Below, piece by piece: positions 13,001 through 25,600 of a stretch of DNA of 64,000 nucleotides. The notes below the pieces were generated by a model. That model had not been told where the DNA came from and ran no database searches. It saw only the letters and a program-made list of their open reading frames with translations. The stretch is from assembly GCA_003254925.1 (NCBI GenBank), contig QANZ01026932.1:20085-84084 (forward strand), given 5' to 3'. The translations under genes and the position numbers were made by a program. Source of the DNA: Chamaecrista fasciculata (taxonomy: Eukaryota; Streptophyta; Magnoliopsida; Fabales; Fabaceae). Within the stretch, counting starts at the first letter, position 1. Each line of letters opens with the position of its first letter.

Positions 13001-14010
13001 TATGGTGTTCAGCAGGATGATCAGGGCCGTTGATAGTGACTCTGTTCTCAGACTCAATCACTACCCTCCAATTTCTACAAAGGATGATAATATCAACAAT
13101 AATATCAACAATAGGGTTGGTTTTGGAGAGCATTCTGACCCTCAGATCTTGACCATCTTAACATCCAACGATGTTCCTGGCCTCCAAATCTCTCTTCATG
13201 ATCATCTGTGGATCCCAGTCACACCAGACCCCTCTGCTTTCTATGTCAATGTGGGAGATGCTCTTGAGGTATATATATGTATTCATGTTTTTTAAATCAT
13301 ATATATATGTTTCATGCATGTGCAATATGTTTGATGTTCATGTTCATTTCTTGGTTAGTCCCCTACTATACTTACCAAGAGAGTGGGGGGGGTCTGGGGG
13401 GGCATAACCCCTAGAGAAGATAAAGGATTTTAAATAAAGCCTGTGTTGATAGTTACATCTACATATGTACAACTCTAAGTTAAGTGATATGATGGGAATC
13501 TCTAGATCTATATATTATAACTGCAACTTCCCTTACCTGCTTTTGGGTTCAGTTTCAGTGACTTCAGTAGGATCCACATACATGCCACAGTCTGTATATA
13601 TCAATCATATCACCTACTTTTGTGGGTGGGTTTGGGGGTATACTAAGCTGAGAATTCAAGTAATGCTAGCTAGCCATATCTGAGTCAGATCATCAACCAT
13701 TCATTCATATAAAGTTATTGTTGTTTACTTTAATAACAAAATGAAATATATATATATATATATATAGGTGATGACGAATGGAAGATTTGTGAGCGTGAGG
13801 CACAGGGCAATGACAAACTCATACAAGCCAAGAATGTCAATGGCATATTTCGCGGCTCCACCTTTGAGTGCATGGATTGTTGCTCCACAAGCTTTGCTTT
13901 CTTCACCACACAGTCCCTCTCTCTATCGACCTTTCACATGGGCAGACTACAAGAAAGCCACTTACTCTCTCAGGCTTGGAGACACTCGTACTCACCTTTT
14001 CAGGCTCTAA
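10058..14010 (+). CDS. GA2ox: Gibberellin 2-oxidase (C19 class), 3 exons
   Basis: The enzyme is a cytosolic 2-oxoglutarate/Fe(II) dioxygenase that inactivates C19 gibberellins by 2-beta-hydroxylation. Exons by GT-AG sites and frame: 10058-10515, 12911-13268, 13768-14010; 352 residues. The N-terminal dioxygenase part reads PMVDLS, then KACEEFGFFKIINHGV. The iron ligands are H227 and D229 (GEHSDPQ) and H284 (VRHRA); R294-x-S296 (PRMSM) would bind 2-oxoglutarate. The signature YKPRMSMAYFAAPPLSAWI fits GA2ox rather than GA20ox or GA3ox. Exon 1 encodes a proline-serine-rich insert (about residues 87-101, from PPPPSSSSS) and an N/D-rich loop, probably species-specific. The exon pattern matches C19 GA2ox genes. 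The first intron is 2395 bp. The gene converges on the invertase gene. The alternative, another 2-OGD subfamily, is unlikely. Confidence 0.93.
10516..12910 (+). other. GA2ox intron 1 (2.4 kb)
   Basis: The donor CAG|GTATGT and acceptor GACAG|GTG join the reading frame exactly. The intron holds simple repeats: (AT)n near 10640-10660 and 11365-11378, (GT)n near 10997-11014, TAATTAAT near 12523-12549 and GATAT near 12747-12768. It also holds a micro poly(T) insertion at 11491-11533. No gene is seen inside. Confidence 0.8.
11491..11533 (-). mobile_element. Micro retro-insertion in GA2ox intron 1 (16-bp TSD)
   Basis: AAGGAAATACAATTTT occurs exactly at 11491-11506 and 11518-11533. The 11 bases between, read on the minus strand, are TGTACC plus an A run. 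This is the expected footprint of a retroposon insertion that kept only its extreme 3' end. Confidence 0.6.
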
Positions 14011-14585
14011 CTTTGACCACTACCTCCTAATCTCATGGAACCTTTTTTTTATTTTCTTGGGACTTTGCTTGCCAAATCCTCTTTTAAGCTTCCTTTTTTT
14101 TTTTTTTCCTAGCTAGGATGTGAGTTGAGTTTGTTCACTTGTTTTTGTACTCTGTTAGCTGTTCTGAGATTCACCCATCAATGGAAGTCTTTAGAGTTTC
14201 CTGTTTTCTTTGCATCCCATCTTGTTATTTATTTACATTGAATGTCACACAGCATAAAGAAAATGTAGAATACATGAAAAACTAGATATGAATGATTATA
14301 TATATAATGATAATCAGATCTGAAACATCACTGATACAGTGAAGAAACATTACATGTACAATTTCAACTATAGAACCACTAGTTACCCGTTGGATCACCT
14401 AATGATAAGCATCTATACGGAGTTAGTGTGCATAATTAATGATGCAACAGAACAAAACCAGCTAGCCCTTCATATTAAATGACAGGACAACCAGCTCAGA
14501 TTAAACAAATAAATGTGGGATATGAGTTATAATCTGTCAACTTGAAACAATTATTTTAAATTTAATCTAAAGAGCATGTGAGTGA
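14011..14585. other. Convergent intergenic spacer (3' ends of GA2ox and invertase)
   Basis: 575 bases between the two stop codons. It contains T-rich GA2ox 3' UTR (a T run near 14093-14107) and AT-rich sequence. Both polyadenylation regions must lie here. No other gene seen. Confidence 0.6.
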
Positions 14586-17500
14586 TCAGTGAGTGTGAGA
14601 TCTTGAAGCAAAACGGGAACACTTCCTTCTACTAGTACCAGTCTTGCTAAGCATGCAGACACAAGATTGAAGGATTTCAAAATCCTCCTCCCAAAACAGT
14701 AAGGATGCCTTATCTGGATTGGCTAAAAGCATCTTTGAAGTTAACAAACCAGCAATGGTCCAAGTTTGCATAAGGCGGGATTGTTTCCCAATGAACCTTC
14801 CATTTCGGGTGTCGTAATACTCAGGCCATCCATCAGTAGGAAGTCTTTTCTCTGCCACATCGATAGCCCTCTGAGCCAAGTCAGGCCTTCCCATCTTGAT
14901 GCAGGCTAGCGTGAACTGAAGGTTACAGGATATACAGTGTCAGCTCTTTAAGACTTTTATTAATGGATCATTCAAAGAACTTCTATTCACCATTGTTCAT
15001 ATAAGAATTATTAATCAAAACATTAAACTTTAAAAGAGTAACATATCTTTAATAATATGGACTTTGTTTTTTTTTTTTTTTTTTTTTTTTNTTTTTTTTT
15101 TTTTTTTTTTTTTTTTCAGAATGTAATAGTAAGGGGAGACACTCCTAAAATTACTGTTTAGGGCGCCAGAAGCATATCAGAGAGGCAAACAGAGGCCCAA
15201 CTCAAAAGATTACTGCACTGACCCAAACCACAAATAATTTTACTCAGAACAACTACTCAATTAGCCCTTAGACGCAAGGGGATATCCCTGGGGAGGGATG
15301 CCCAATTGCCCACCAAGTGAAATTAAGTGGCTTCAGAGAGATTCGAACCCTTGCTCATGACGAGACAAAAATTTTTCGTCTGGATCCTTAACCAATAACC
15401 ACCTGTGCCAACCCACATCGGCTACTTTTGTTCTGAAGTTTTTAAAAATCAATTAATTTAATCTCTAAAACTTCACATAATGGTAGAATATTCACAGAAT
15501 AATTAACCTGTAACGAATCATGAATTTTTTAAAACTAAAATCAATATTTTGCAAGATCACAGACTAAACTAATAATGACCATATAATCTAGGGACAAAAA
15601 TTAGTTTTAAAATAATAAAGACATCATAAGTTGTTTTGTTTTTCAGACTTCCTCCAAGGACGAAATCAAAGTAATTGGCTTCCAATTGTTTTTCTGGTCC
15701 ATAAATAAAACATATAGTACAGGGGTAGAGTGCTTGAAGAAATATATATATAAGGGTAAATTACACTTTGGTATCCTCTTCTACGGACCGATTTCACTTT
15801 GGTATCCTGTTCTTTTAAAAGTGACACTTTGGTACCTTGTTCTTTGCACCGTTAACATTTTGATACTATGTTCTTTGAACCGTTAACACTTTGGTACTCT
15901 AAAAAAATAGAATAGGATAATAAATCGTGAAAGAACAGGGTACCAAAGTGAAATCAGTCCACATAATAGGGTATCAAAGTGTTAATGGTGCAAAGAATAG
16001 GGTATCAAAATGTCACTTTTAAAAAATCAGAGTACCAAAGCGAAATCGGTCTATAGAACAGGGTACCAAATTGTAATTTACCCTGTATATAATGATAAAA
16101 ATCTCAAAAGGCGGGATAAATATCAAACTCACCTGCCAAAGAAGTGTTGGCCAAGACCCACCATTGTGATATGACCATGGGCTGCAAACAGTAACTGGAA
16201 AGTTAACATATTTGTGTAGCCTGACGCCGGGGGCAGGGGGCATACAGTAAACACAAGTTGTGACAAAATGACAAACTGTGAGGAAATGAAGTAAAAAGAT
16301 AAAAAGGAGCCTCACGTGTTCTTGGGGTCACTGCCAGTGATTATACGCCATTCTTCACTCTCCATGGCAGGATAACATATCTTAAGAGGCATTTGAGCAA
16401 CAAGATCATCCCATTTGGCCTCTACTAAATTCAAAACGCCCCTATTCTGTTCTGTTGTGCCTAAAGAAGATATAATAGCCCAAAGGTTTCCAAGTGTGAA
16501 AAACCTAAAATCCATATGGGCAGGTTGCAAATTGCCAATGAAATATCCACCTTCCTCAGAGATCCAATCCACTAGCCACGAAGGAATTTGTTCTGGATAG
16601 ATGTTAAACTTGTTGACAGCATCAGTAGAATACTCTTCTGTCTTGTAACGATAAATTTCATTAATCTTCTTTATATCAACCCAATAGTACTCTCTCATGT
16701 GAAAAGAGAGAGCGCTCAGACGATTATTAATGGCAGCCACCAGATTCTTGGTCGCATCATTCACTATCAGCATCTCACGCGAGCAGCGTAGAGCTGAGTA
16801 AAATAATGCCTGAAAAGTAGAAATTCAAGAACACAAAAGGAAAAAGTTATAAGCAAAGGGCTTGTACTTAGACAAGATCTAATGTGCAAGAAAGTGAAAA
16901 AAAGAATCAATGAGAAATGTTGTGTTAATTGAACTCAATGTAGAAGTCCACTAGATTAAGTTACCATCCACAATGTCATCCAAACAAATATTGGGCAACA
17001 TTATCAAATATTTCTTGCCATCCAAACTGATGCTTGATTCTTGTCTACAGATGTATAGAAGGACATGCCTACCCGTTTTTCCTAGACCCCTTTTGACTAA
17101 TTAGTATGCATCGCCTTCTAACATGGACAAAACATTTGAAGATCCAAAGAGAAAACTTCATCTATGAGATACATGAAAAGGTTTTAAAAGACATCCAAAT
17201 ATTCCATGACCAGTCCCAAGGTCGAATTTAATACAAATTCTAGAGATAGGATGCGGTTACTGTTGAGCAATGCATAACCTTGAAGATCCCAAAGAAGGGT
17301 AAACTAACATTATGATGCAAAAAATATCAATCATTTTTCAACGAGGTCAGGAAAAATAAAAACATATTTTATAACACCATTCAGTACTTCTGCAATAGCA
17401 GAGAATAATTATAATTACGTCCTAAAAATGCCACATTGGAACCATTATACTAAAGAACATGATAAATGCCACTTCCTTCTTCCATAAATATGTAGTGGCA

Positions 17501-19727
17501 GTGGGCACGATTAGCTTACTTGGATCTCAAGAGGGTGACCATGAATACCCATCCGTCTATCAATCATGCAGGAACCATCAGTGACTAATAGAGTAGGAAA
17601 CATGTCAAATCCATCACTTAGACACAACTTAAGAATCAGTCTTATGCCGGTCTGGACATCAACTCTTTCTTGCAATGCATAATCGCCAGTGAGCTTCCCA
17701 TAAGCTCTCAACAAAATAATCCACCACAAACCTGTCACCAAAGTATTCAACAATCAATATGGGCTTAAAATTTTGAACTTTGAATGGAACTGTATTACCA
17801 ATAAGTGATAGGCAGATAAAACCTTGAAAGGAAGATCGAAAATAACACTGACTGACAACTGTCATTAATGATAGTGCACTAAAATCTCATCAATAACAGA
17901 ACCATGTCGTCTTAGCTTCCGGAAAAATAATGAACTCACCAGAATCAACAGGTGCAACACGGCCAATAGCTGATTCGCCAAAATCAGGATCCAAAACCTC
18001 CTCAAATGCTTCATTGCTACCATCAAGAGGTGCAGTTCTAACCTTGAAGCTTGCAGGCATCAACCCTTGCCCTGGGCTGTAGCAGTCAACAGTCTTCTCC
18101 CAACTCTGACAAATGTAAACAAATCAATTGAATTAAAATGTTAAAAGGGGAACAAGGTCAAGAGCCATTTATTAAAATCACATAAAAGCCTAATCAATAT
18201 TCCTAAGACTTTGTAACACTCCTAACTTGAACTTTTCATTTGTTTTTATAAAGATAATCAAGATTGCCACTTTAGGAGAGTAGTAGTAAAACTTAGTTAT
18301 GTAGGCATTTAACAGGAAATATTATAATAAGAAGAGATGATAATATTTGAACATCTAGTGAGAAATGTGCACAAAATTGAGGCAGTGCTTTCCAGTATAG
18401 ATCAAACTAGAATGATAAATAAGGGCAGCCCAGTGCACAAGGCTCCCACTAGGTGGGGTCTGGGAAGGATCAAGTTGTACGCAGCCTTATCCCTGTTTTG
18501 CAAAGAGGCTATTTCCAAGATTTGAACCCATGACCACCAGGAAACAACCTTATCAAACTAGAATGATAAAAGCAACAAAATTATTCAGGTACATTCAGGC
18601 GAAGAAATGTATGCCCAACACCCATTTAACTACCGAAATCACACAAGGGCACACATTACTTTTGTAGTTTTATTATGAGGCAACGAATTCAAGATTCACC
18701 AGCTCAACAGTATAGGAAGTATGAAGTCTAAACTATGTTATTAGCTATACTCACAGAGTCACGGGCAAGACTTTATAATGGTTCTAAAACTGAAAAAGGA
18801 CCACTTGGTTCCAGAGCATGCAAAAATAAATTTACACATTTAACGGGAGAAACAAGTTTTTCAAGTACAGAAAATAAGCAAAAGACTTAACAATTACAAA
18901 ATAATCAAGCTACAAATTAGGCCATAATATACCTGCAGCTGCAATGTGTGAAGTAGAAAATTCTTGACAATCTCCCCTTCACCATTGAGCAGAAAGGAAA
19001 GTGCGGATGGAACGAAATCACGGATGAAGACTTGATCATAATTCAACGATTGTTTATCAGCAGGATCATTAGCTGCAACAGTGCCAACTGGATTCCCACA
19101 GTAAGTGACAATAGCACCTTGAAGCAGCTTCCAGGCTTCCTTTTCAATATCAGACAAATCCCTCTCAACCTTACTCTCATTAAAACCCTTCAAATTATCT
19201 ATATTTACATTATTTGACTCATTATTTCTATCTTCAGAGACTTGTTCCAAATTTCTTTGATTATCACCAGTCTCAATCTTTTCAAGGACCACCAAGGGCT
19301 TCACATTTAAGCCACTTTGGATATAAATTTTCTGAAAGCTTGTCTCATTCACACGAGAAGAATCAACCGATGTAGAATGGTTTCTAATATCCGAAGCTAC
19401 ATTCGGTATCAATGAAATACCCCTACCACTACCTATATTAACACAACTAGTACCTAATAAAAACCTAGACTGACCCCAATTTGAATCAGAAATGCTAAAA
19501 TCTCTCCGATTCAGATTGGTCACACGTATATACCCTACAATTTGAGTATTACAGGTATGGTATCTATGGCGATGTATTGATTTGGGATATGAATTGGACA
19601 TAACGTCCATGATTGGACCATTAAACTTGGTAGGAGAAAACCCAAAAAGTGACGAGCTTCTACAGCTACTAAGGATTCTACAACAAGGCTTCATGGTAGA
19701 GATTCCAATACTGCTACCACTAGTCAT
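14586..19727 (-). CDS. A/N-INV: Alkaline/neutral invertase, organelle-targeted (GH100), 6 coding exons
   Basis: Hydrolyses sucrose to glucose and fructose near neutral pH, here probably in mitochondria or plastids. Exons (minus): 19727-18933, 18105-17940, 17731-17520, 16809-16316, 16181-16133 (49 nt) and 14915-14586; 681 residues. All junctions are GT-AG and keep frame. I chose the ATG at 19727 because [19 protein letters not shown] aligns with the INVA/INVC-type start; an ATG 6 nt upstream in the same frame and a longer frame from 19748 are alternatives. The first ~200 residues form a variable, Ser/Arg-rich transit region. The GH100 domain begins near [15 protein letters not shown] and includes the catalytic-type [13 protein letters not shown] (Asp about 237), [19 protein letters not shown] (decoded in exon 2), [32 protein letters not shown] and [18 protein letters not shown]. 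Introns hold two SINEs and one foldback. A 5' UTR intron (donor near 19954, acceptor just upstream of the ATG) is possible. Confidence 0.93.
15067..15420 (-). mobile_element. tRNA-derived SINE in invertase intron 5
   Basis: Read on the minus strand: a head TGTGGGTTGGCACAGGTGG, an A-box-like TGGTTATTGG, a B box GGTTCGAATC (about 15350-15341), a ~230-bp body, and a long A tail (the T run at 15067-15116, broken by an N at 15091). The sequence is clearly the same family as 32077-32380. The target duplication is poorly preserved. Confidence 0.8.
15753..16084. mobile_element. Foldback MITE in invertase intron 5 ('GGTAAATTACACTTTGGTA' family)
   Basis: The ends AGGGTAAATTACACTTTGGTA (15753) and, inverted, AGGGTAAATTACAATTTGGTA (16084) pair over most of 332 bp; the internal CTTTGGTACC repeats are spaced about 30 bases. 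Related elements lie at 47122-47717 and in the centre of 51540-52493. The short minus frame at 16019-16315 runs partly through it and is spurious. Confidence 0.75.
18420..18551 (-). mobile_element. Au-like SINE in invertase intron 1 with 19-bp TSD
   Basis: Read on the minus strand, it has a B box GGTTCAAATC, then CAGGGATAAGGCTGCGTACA, CCTTCCCAGACCCCACCTAG and GGAGCCTTGTGCACTGGG, the recognisable body of the plant Au SINE family. The direct repeat ATCAAACTAGAATGATAAA flanks it exactly (18401-18419 and 18552-18570). The 5' end is truncated (the A box is not visible). The perfect duplication suggests a fairly recent insertion. Confidence 0.88.
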
Positions 19728-20278
19728 TTGCATAATCAAATCAAACAACTACAGCCCAGGGAACAAATTAATTTTCACAAAAAAACTTTATTTATGTACG
19801 ACTCTGGTAATTATATGAAAACAAAAAATTAGGGTGTATAATGAAAATATATGGGAAAGAAGAAAAAGGAAAATTAACTCAATCTAAAAGATCTAAGTGT
19901 TGATCAGTAAGCTAGTAAAATGAGAATCTGTAGTAATTAATTTAGTTTACTTACAATTTGAGGACACAATGATGATCAGATCGAACGGTTTGAATGAGAG
20001 AAGATGTATGAGATTAGCAGAAATGAGAAACGAAGCTCGAAATGGGAATTTATAAGCTGAGGGAGGAAGGGAAAGTTCATATGAGAGAAAGAAGGATGCT
20101 TCCTTCGGAATTGAACAAATCTGGATACGGAATGTGTGTAATTACGTAATTGTCCCTGCACGTGATTGATCTTTTGGAAGAATTACTTTAATATCCTTCT
20201 GTTCATTCTGTCCAAATTGGAACGATATCCTCACTTCTAATGTTTTTGTTTTCAACATTGGTGTATAAATATTTTTTA

Positions 20279-20837
20279 GGCCAAAATCCTATTTTGGTCA
20301 TTCATGTTTGATTAAAGTTTTGTTTTGGTCTCTCAAGTTTTTTTTGTTCTGTTTTGATCTCGCAAGTTTGCTTAAAGTTCTGTTTTGGTCTCTCAAGTTT
20401 TAAAACGTTCCACCGTTGATCCCTAACTCTTTTTCATCCACCTTTTCTATTAAAAAAATAAAAAAAAATAACTTTTATCTCCCAACAATTTTTTTTATTT
20501 TACAAAAAGGAAGGACCTTAATGCAAAAGAGAAAAATTGTTAGGAAATGCAAGTTAGTTTTTTTTCCTTTTTTTAATCGGAAAGTGGATGGAAAAGAGTC
20601 AGAGACTAATGGTGGAACTTTTTGAAAACTTGGGGGACCAAAACGGAACTTTAAGCAAACATGAGGGATCAAAACAAAACTTTAAACAAACATGAGGGAC
20701 CAAAACGGAACGATAAACACTTGAGGGACCATACAGAATCTTGAGCAAACATGAGGAAACAAAACGGAACGAACAAAATTTGAGGGACCAAAACATAATT
20801 TTGAGCAAACATGAGGGACTAAAATAGAACTTTGGAT
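20279..20837. mobile_element. Foldback MULE-like MITE, 9-bp TSD TATTTTTTA
   Basis: Inverted arms made of repeated 'GTTTTGGTCTCTCAAGTTT' / 'GGGACCAAAACGGAAC' units. The ends are GGCCAAAATCC and, inverted, ATCCAAAGTTC. TATTTTTTA flanks both sides exactly (20270-20278, 20838-20846); the motif is simple, so chance is not excluded. Frames 20416-20625 plus and 20475-20808 minus arise from it and are not genes. Confidence 0.7.
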
Positions 20838-20846
20838 TATTTTTTA

Positions 20847-23800
20847 AAAGTAATTAAAGTATTCATAATCTATAATAATGATTAATTCTTTTACCAATGA
20901 GATAGTTTGTATGATAACTTAAGATTGTTAAAGGTAAATGAATATAGATTATGTTATTTAAATTTTGATATTTTTTAATAATCTCTTAACAAGTTTTTTT
21001 TATGAAAAAGGAAGAAATATATAAAATGTTAAAAAAGAGATATTAGATATTAAAAAATTATTAGAATGTGAAGGTTCAATCTTTAAGATCTATTTCTCTC
21101 TTTCAAATGTTTATAATTTTATTTTCTAAGTGGTCCAAAATTAAAAGAAAATTTTCGAAACATTTTCTTCATTTAAAACTTAAATCCTTATTTTAAAAAG
21201 AGAGAAAAAGAAAATACTAAAACTTAAATGGAACCTTATTAAAGTATGCCAAGCCAACTACCCTCCTCTCATTAAATACAAGTATTTTGAAAACCCTGTA
21301 TTATTTCTGAATTTTATGTCAACTTCCCTTGATTTCATAAAATTCTTACAACTTGTGTAGGCCTTGAAACTTGGAAGTTGAAGTTTGAAGTTTTAAAGAA
21401 TTGAAAAGAAAAGGGGCAAAATGGGAAAGTGAGGAGAGAGAAAGAAGGGTGATTAGGGTAGAGGAATAAAACAAAACGGTCCAACATTGACAAACATTAG
21501 AAAAATGTGCGTAAAGTAAACCCATAAAAGCGCCAAGTTCAGCTAATCACTTTTTCTTTTTCGTTTCTCAACAGAAAATTAAAAAAACAGAAAACAACCA
21601 AATTGTACGCCGCGTAATGCACACGTGGTGTCTTTTTATTGGCCACCTTTCTGGCATTTACGGTCAAAAACTTAAACTATCTTATCCAAAAAATATCTTT
21701 ATAATTAATAAAAAGTATTTTCCCCACCTTAAAATGAAAAATATCTTAAACGCCCAATGCCTGTAATATCTTATATCTCTGTTCATGGTTCTGAAAATTT
21801 CTAAGCTATATTTTCCAAAAATATATAGTCATTCAAAATTAATTTTGAATGATTAAAATATATAATCTTGAGAGAAAAAAAAAGCTTTCCCTCTAAAATT
21901 TGTATTGAGATATTTGATATTTCAATTCCTTCTATCTCAATGATGTCTTGGTTGTCTTGGTAACGTGGGAAACCCAAATCCCTCACGTAAGTCCCTACGC
22001 AAGAAAAAAGCCTTTATTATGGGCTTGGGTTTTTCCTTATCAAAATATTCAAGTATTAGATATGGGTCTTAGCCCATAGATTTTTGGGCCTCAATGAGAT
22101 CCATATTTCAAAGCAATGTAGCTTATCTATATACACATCTATGGGCTTCCATCTAGAATGGTCATTTCTAGACACAATAAAATGGAAGGCCACATTAATC
22201 CAAAGAAGAAAGTCCATTTAGTTTTGTAAGCCCTTGTCTAACTAAAAGCCTGTTAACCCATTAAGGAATTGGCCAAAAAGCCCATGAGGCCCAAAAAGAA
22301 TATCCTTAATTATTCAGTATCCAAATTAGTTGCTTGGCCATGAAAAAAACTTCTTTATTTTAATTTTGTTTGAAAGTTGTGGCTAAGTCCTAGACTTAAC
22401 TAGATTTTTTTTTAAGTATCCATCCATGATATATTATAGAAAAGCCAAACGGCAATTACAAACATTCAGAGAATTCAAATCTGATACAACATACGAAGAA
22501 AAAAGTAAAATTGTTGAACTAAGAAGACAAATTAAATGCATAACTAATCCTATGTGGACAATATCCAAATGATGAAAATCATCACCCATTTTAGTGTTGT
22601 CAACAAAGCATTTACTATTATACTTCCTGTTCATCATAAGAGAACTCAACTTTATGGTTGTAGAGGCTACCGAATTCAACATAAAATTAAAAGTGGATCG
22701 AAAACTTCGTGACGTAGATGCTCAGATCGAAGTTGATCTAGTACTGGAAACAAATCTTTCACGAAGAAAGAGCAGAACTAGAAAACATCTTGACAAAATC
22801 ATAATTATATTTAGTTATAACCACCGCCGAACTAGGAAGGACTAAAAATCTGAGTTATTGAATCAACAAAACGAAAAAAGAAGATGAAAATCAAGGAGAA
22901 ATGCTCAGATGTAAAGGAACTCCCCCCCTTAACTAGATTTGAGAAAGAAAAAGTTGAGATGAATGTAGAGAGAAGGGAGAGAAAAAAATATAGAGAGAGA
23001 GAGAGTCGGTTATTAACTAAAGATTATTGTTATTATTATTATTACCTTTATTTTTCATTTATCTTCTTAATATACATATACACATTTTTTTCTTGTAAAT
23101 TTAACTATGAAAGGATTTTTAAAATATGACTAAATGATTTTTCTTTTCTTATTTATAAAAGTACTTATCAAATAATTTGGTCAAATACAAATCATTTCAC
23201 ACCCATAATTTATTTTCGAAAACATAATATATAAGATCATTGAAATAAAAAATAAAAATTCTAAGTCGAAATAAACAAAATAAAGCACAAATTAAAGTAG
23301 TTTGCACAATGATTTTTAACATAAAAAATGCAAGCAACTTGAATAGGAAGTGTGGTATGGCGTAAGCAATGATATAATTACACATCAACAATTCAACGTA
23401 TATTTAAAATTGCATGTTTAGATATATTGGAAGCACTAGCCTTGCTTCTTGACGCATCTCTAGATTAGTATAGTTCATCCACGACGTTAACAATGATGAT
23501 TAGGCATTTGCAGGAAAAAAATAAACATACATATACATGGGTTAATTTTTTTTTTTTGGTAGAAATATACATGGGTTAATTTTTAATTAGACTCTCCCGA
23601 TGATTTTGTGAATTGATAAACTTAAAATGAGTGAAAAAAAAAAGGGAGTGAAAGTCAAAGTGTGTATATGTATTTACTTCTTTTTATTATACTCTTTCTA
23701 ATATTATTTTTCTATGTTTCTTTACTATTAGAAATTGTAATTATGATTGTCGAACTTGAATTTTAACTCGTAAACTCGATGAGTTTACTTCCTAATTTCG

Positions 23801-24078
23801 AGTAAAGTTGACACAAACTCAGAAATGAAATAAAATTGAGAAAACTTGTAGTAAACTCGTGTCAACTTGTGAGTTTACTTTAAACTCGACGAGTTCACAC
23901 ATTGTTAATTTCTTTTTTTTTTTTGTGATTTGTGACCTAAAAAATTGGTTCAATAACTCAAAACCCATGACCCAACCTTCAAATTCCCCAAATTAAAAAA
24001 ATCAATATTATAATTTAATTAGAACAAATTATAAAATGAACAGTATATTTTAATCTGATTTGACTATAAGTACAAACG
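20847..24078. other. AT-rich intergenic region, no gene recognised
   Basis: Holds a short perfect palindrome near 21825-21852 (CATTCAAAATTAATTTTGAATG), a G-box-like ACACGTGGTG near 21620, an AAACTCGACGAGTTTA-type repeat zone at about 23755-23905, and GA-rich sequence at 22950-23006. The small frames (22434-22682, 22594-22845, 22884-23129) have no recognisable domain. Confidence 0.5.
23531..23584 (-). mobile_element. Micro retro-insertion with 20-bp TSD
   Basis: ATATACATGGGTTAATTTTT is repeated exactly (23531-23550 and 23565-23584). The 14-base insert, on the minus strand, is TTCTACC followed by an A run. Same design as the one at 11491-11533. Confidence 0.65.
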
Positions 24079-24639
24079 AAGTCAAAAGGCAAAACACCCT
24101 TTCATGCCCCTAACATTTGCAGTGATTTTCAGTTATGCTCCTAACGTTTCATTTTGTTCAGGCATGCCCTCAATGTGCAACCAACGTTTCAATTATGCCC
24201 TCAATTTTGACTCAATGCACATGTGGCAATTTTTTTTTGCTTATGTGTCATTTTTTTGTCTGACTTGATTACGTGGCATCATGACTGGGCATTCTTATTT
24301 TTTTTTTCCACCTTGGCATGATGACTGGATTTACATTTTTGAACATAAAAATTGAGTAAACTAGCAAATCAGTCCCTGGATTTACATTTTTCATCATCTT
24401 CATTCATTTTAGTCCCAAATTCTCAAAATAAAATTGTAAAGTGTCCCAAAACTCTTCAAAACATTCCAATTTAGTTCTTCTTCTTCTTCTTCTTCTTCTC
24501 AAATCCTAACACCTTTCTTCAAATAAATCACTACACCTTCTTCTTTTCTTCAAATCAAAGCATTATTATTCTTCTTCTTCCCTCAAAATTGCAGATTTTT
24601 ATTGTTCTCCAACACCTTCACTTCCTTGTAGATTATCCT

Positions 24640-24830
24640 CATGAACTCGTCCGCCGACGAGTTTTCCGGTCAATCGCGATCACGGCCGTGAGGATTCAGA
24701 TACGAAGGCCTCGGTTGCTCGGTCCAAGTAGATCGATCTTCGGTCGCCGTGGCGGTGGCGAAAGCAACCACCGGCCGGGATCTGACGCGATGCGGCGACG
24801 GCGGCTTCTTCGGCGAAGTTAGGATTTTGG
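24640..24830. other. GC-rich gene-like core inside the MULE
   Basis: Base composition jumps from AT-rich to clearly GC-rich, with GCCGACGAG, GATCACGGCCGTGAGG and GTCGCCGTGGCGGTGGCG. Both strands are open for short stretches (24589-24822 plus, 24670-24876 minus; Arg/Pro-rich) but neither matches a family I know. It may be a captured host-gene fragment, as in Pack-MULEs; this is inference. Confidence 0.5.
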
Positions 24831-25264
24831 AAGATGGCCTTGACAGATGTGAAAGAAGAACGATAGAAATCTGCAATTTTGATTTGAAGAAAAGAAGAAG
24901 GTGTACTGATTTAATTTGAAGAAAGGTGTTAGGATTTGAGAAGAAGAAGAAGTTCCATGATCGAGGAGGAAATAGAATAATGGATTTGGCTGGGACTTAT
25001 TTGTTCGTGAGCGAGGAAGTCTGAGGATTTAGGGATGAATGAGGATGATGAACTGATGAAGATTTAGGGATGCCAAAACCCACAAAACATCAGATTTAGG
25101 GATGAATGAGGATGATGAACTGACGAAGATGATGAATGAGGATGATGAACCAACCAAGATGATGAATGGTGATGATGAAAAAAAAATTAGGGGGTTTAGG
25201 GATTAAAAAAAATTAGGGATTTATGTTAAATTGAGAAGATGAAGATGAAGATTAAAAAAAATTA

Positions 25265-25600
25265 AGTTTTAGGGATTTAGGGTTTAGGGGTTTAGGGTTT
25301 AGAGTTTGGGGTTTAGGGTTTAGGGTTTTAGGTTTTAGGGTTTTTAATATTTTTAAGGACTAAATTGGAATGTTTGGAAGAGTTTTGGGACACTTTACAA
25401 TTTTATTTTGAGAATTTGGGACTAAAATGAATGAAGATGATGAAAAGAGGGGGAATTGAGAATAATGGGATAAGAATGGGTGAGGGACCTAATTGCTCAA
25501 ATTAGATTTTTTAGGGTTTAGGGTTTTAGGGTTTAGAATTTTAGAGTTTAGGGTTTATGGTTTATAGTTTTAAAGTTTAGAGTTTAGGTTTTAGGGTTTT
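25265..25600 (+). repeat. Degenerate telomere-like TTTAGGG arrays inside the MULE
   Basis: Two clusters (about 25265-25345 and 25510-25600) contain many TTTAGGG units and one-base variants, separated by a partial copy of the inner TIR (about 25355-25446), which is also repeated at 25615-25702. These are interstitial, not terminal. Confidence 0.7.

Noticed and set aside
12849..13133. Minus-strand frames over GA2ox exon 2
   Set aside because: Antisense shadows of a confirmed exon.
15341..15350. A tRNA gene, from the GGTTCGAATC B box
   Set aside because: No cloverleaf; it is the internal promoter of a SINE with an A tail.
14586..19727. Invertase as a pseudogene because of SINE and MITE insertions
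   Set aside because: All insertions are intronic and every exon junction keeps frame.
22434..23129. Three small frames as a possible gene
   Set aside because: No start/intron logic, no domain, translated AT-rich simple sequence.
24589..24876. Arg-rich frames in the GC-rich block as a real gene
   Set aside because: Inside a MULE, no start context or introns, both strands open, no recognised family.
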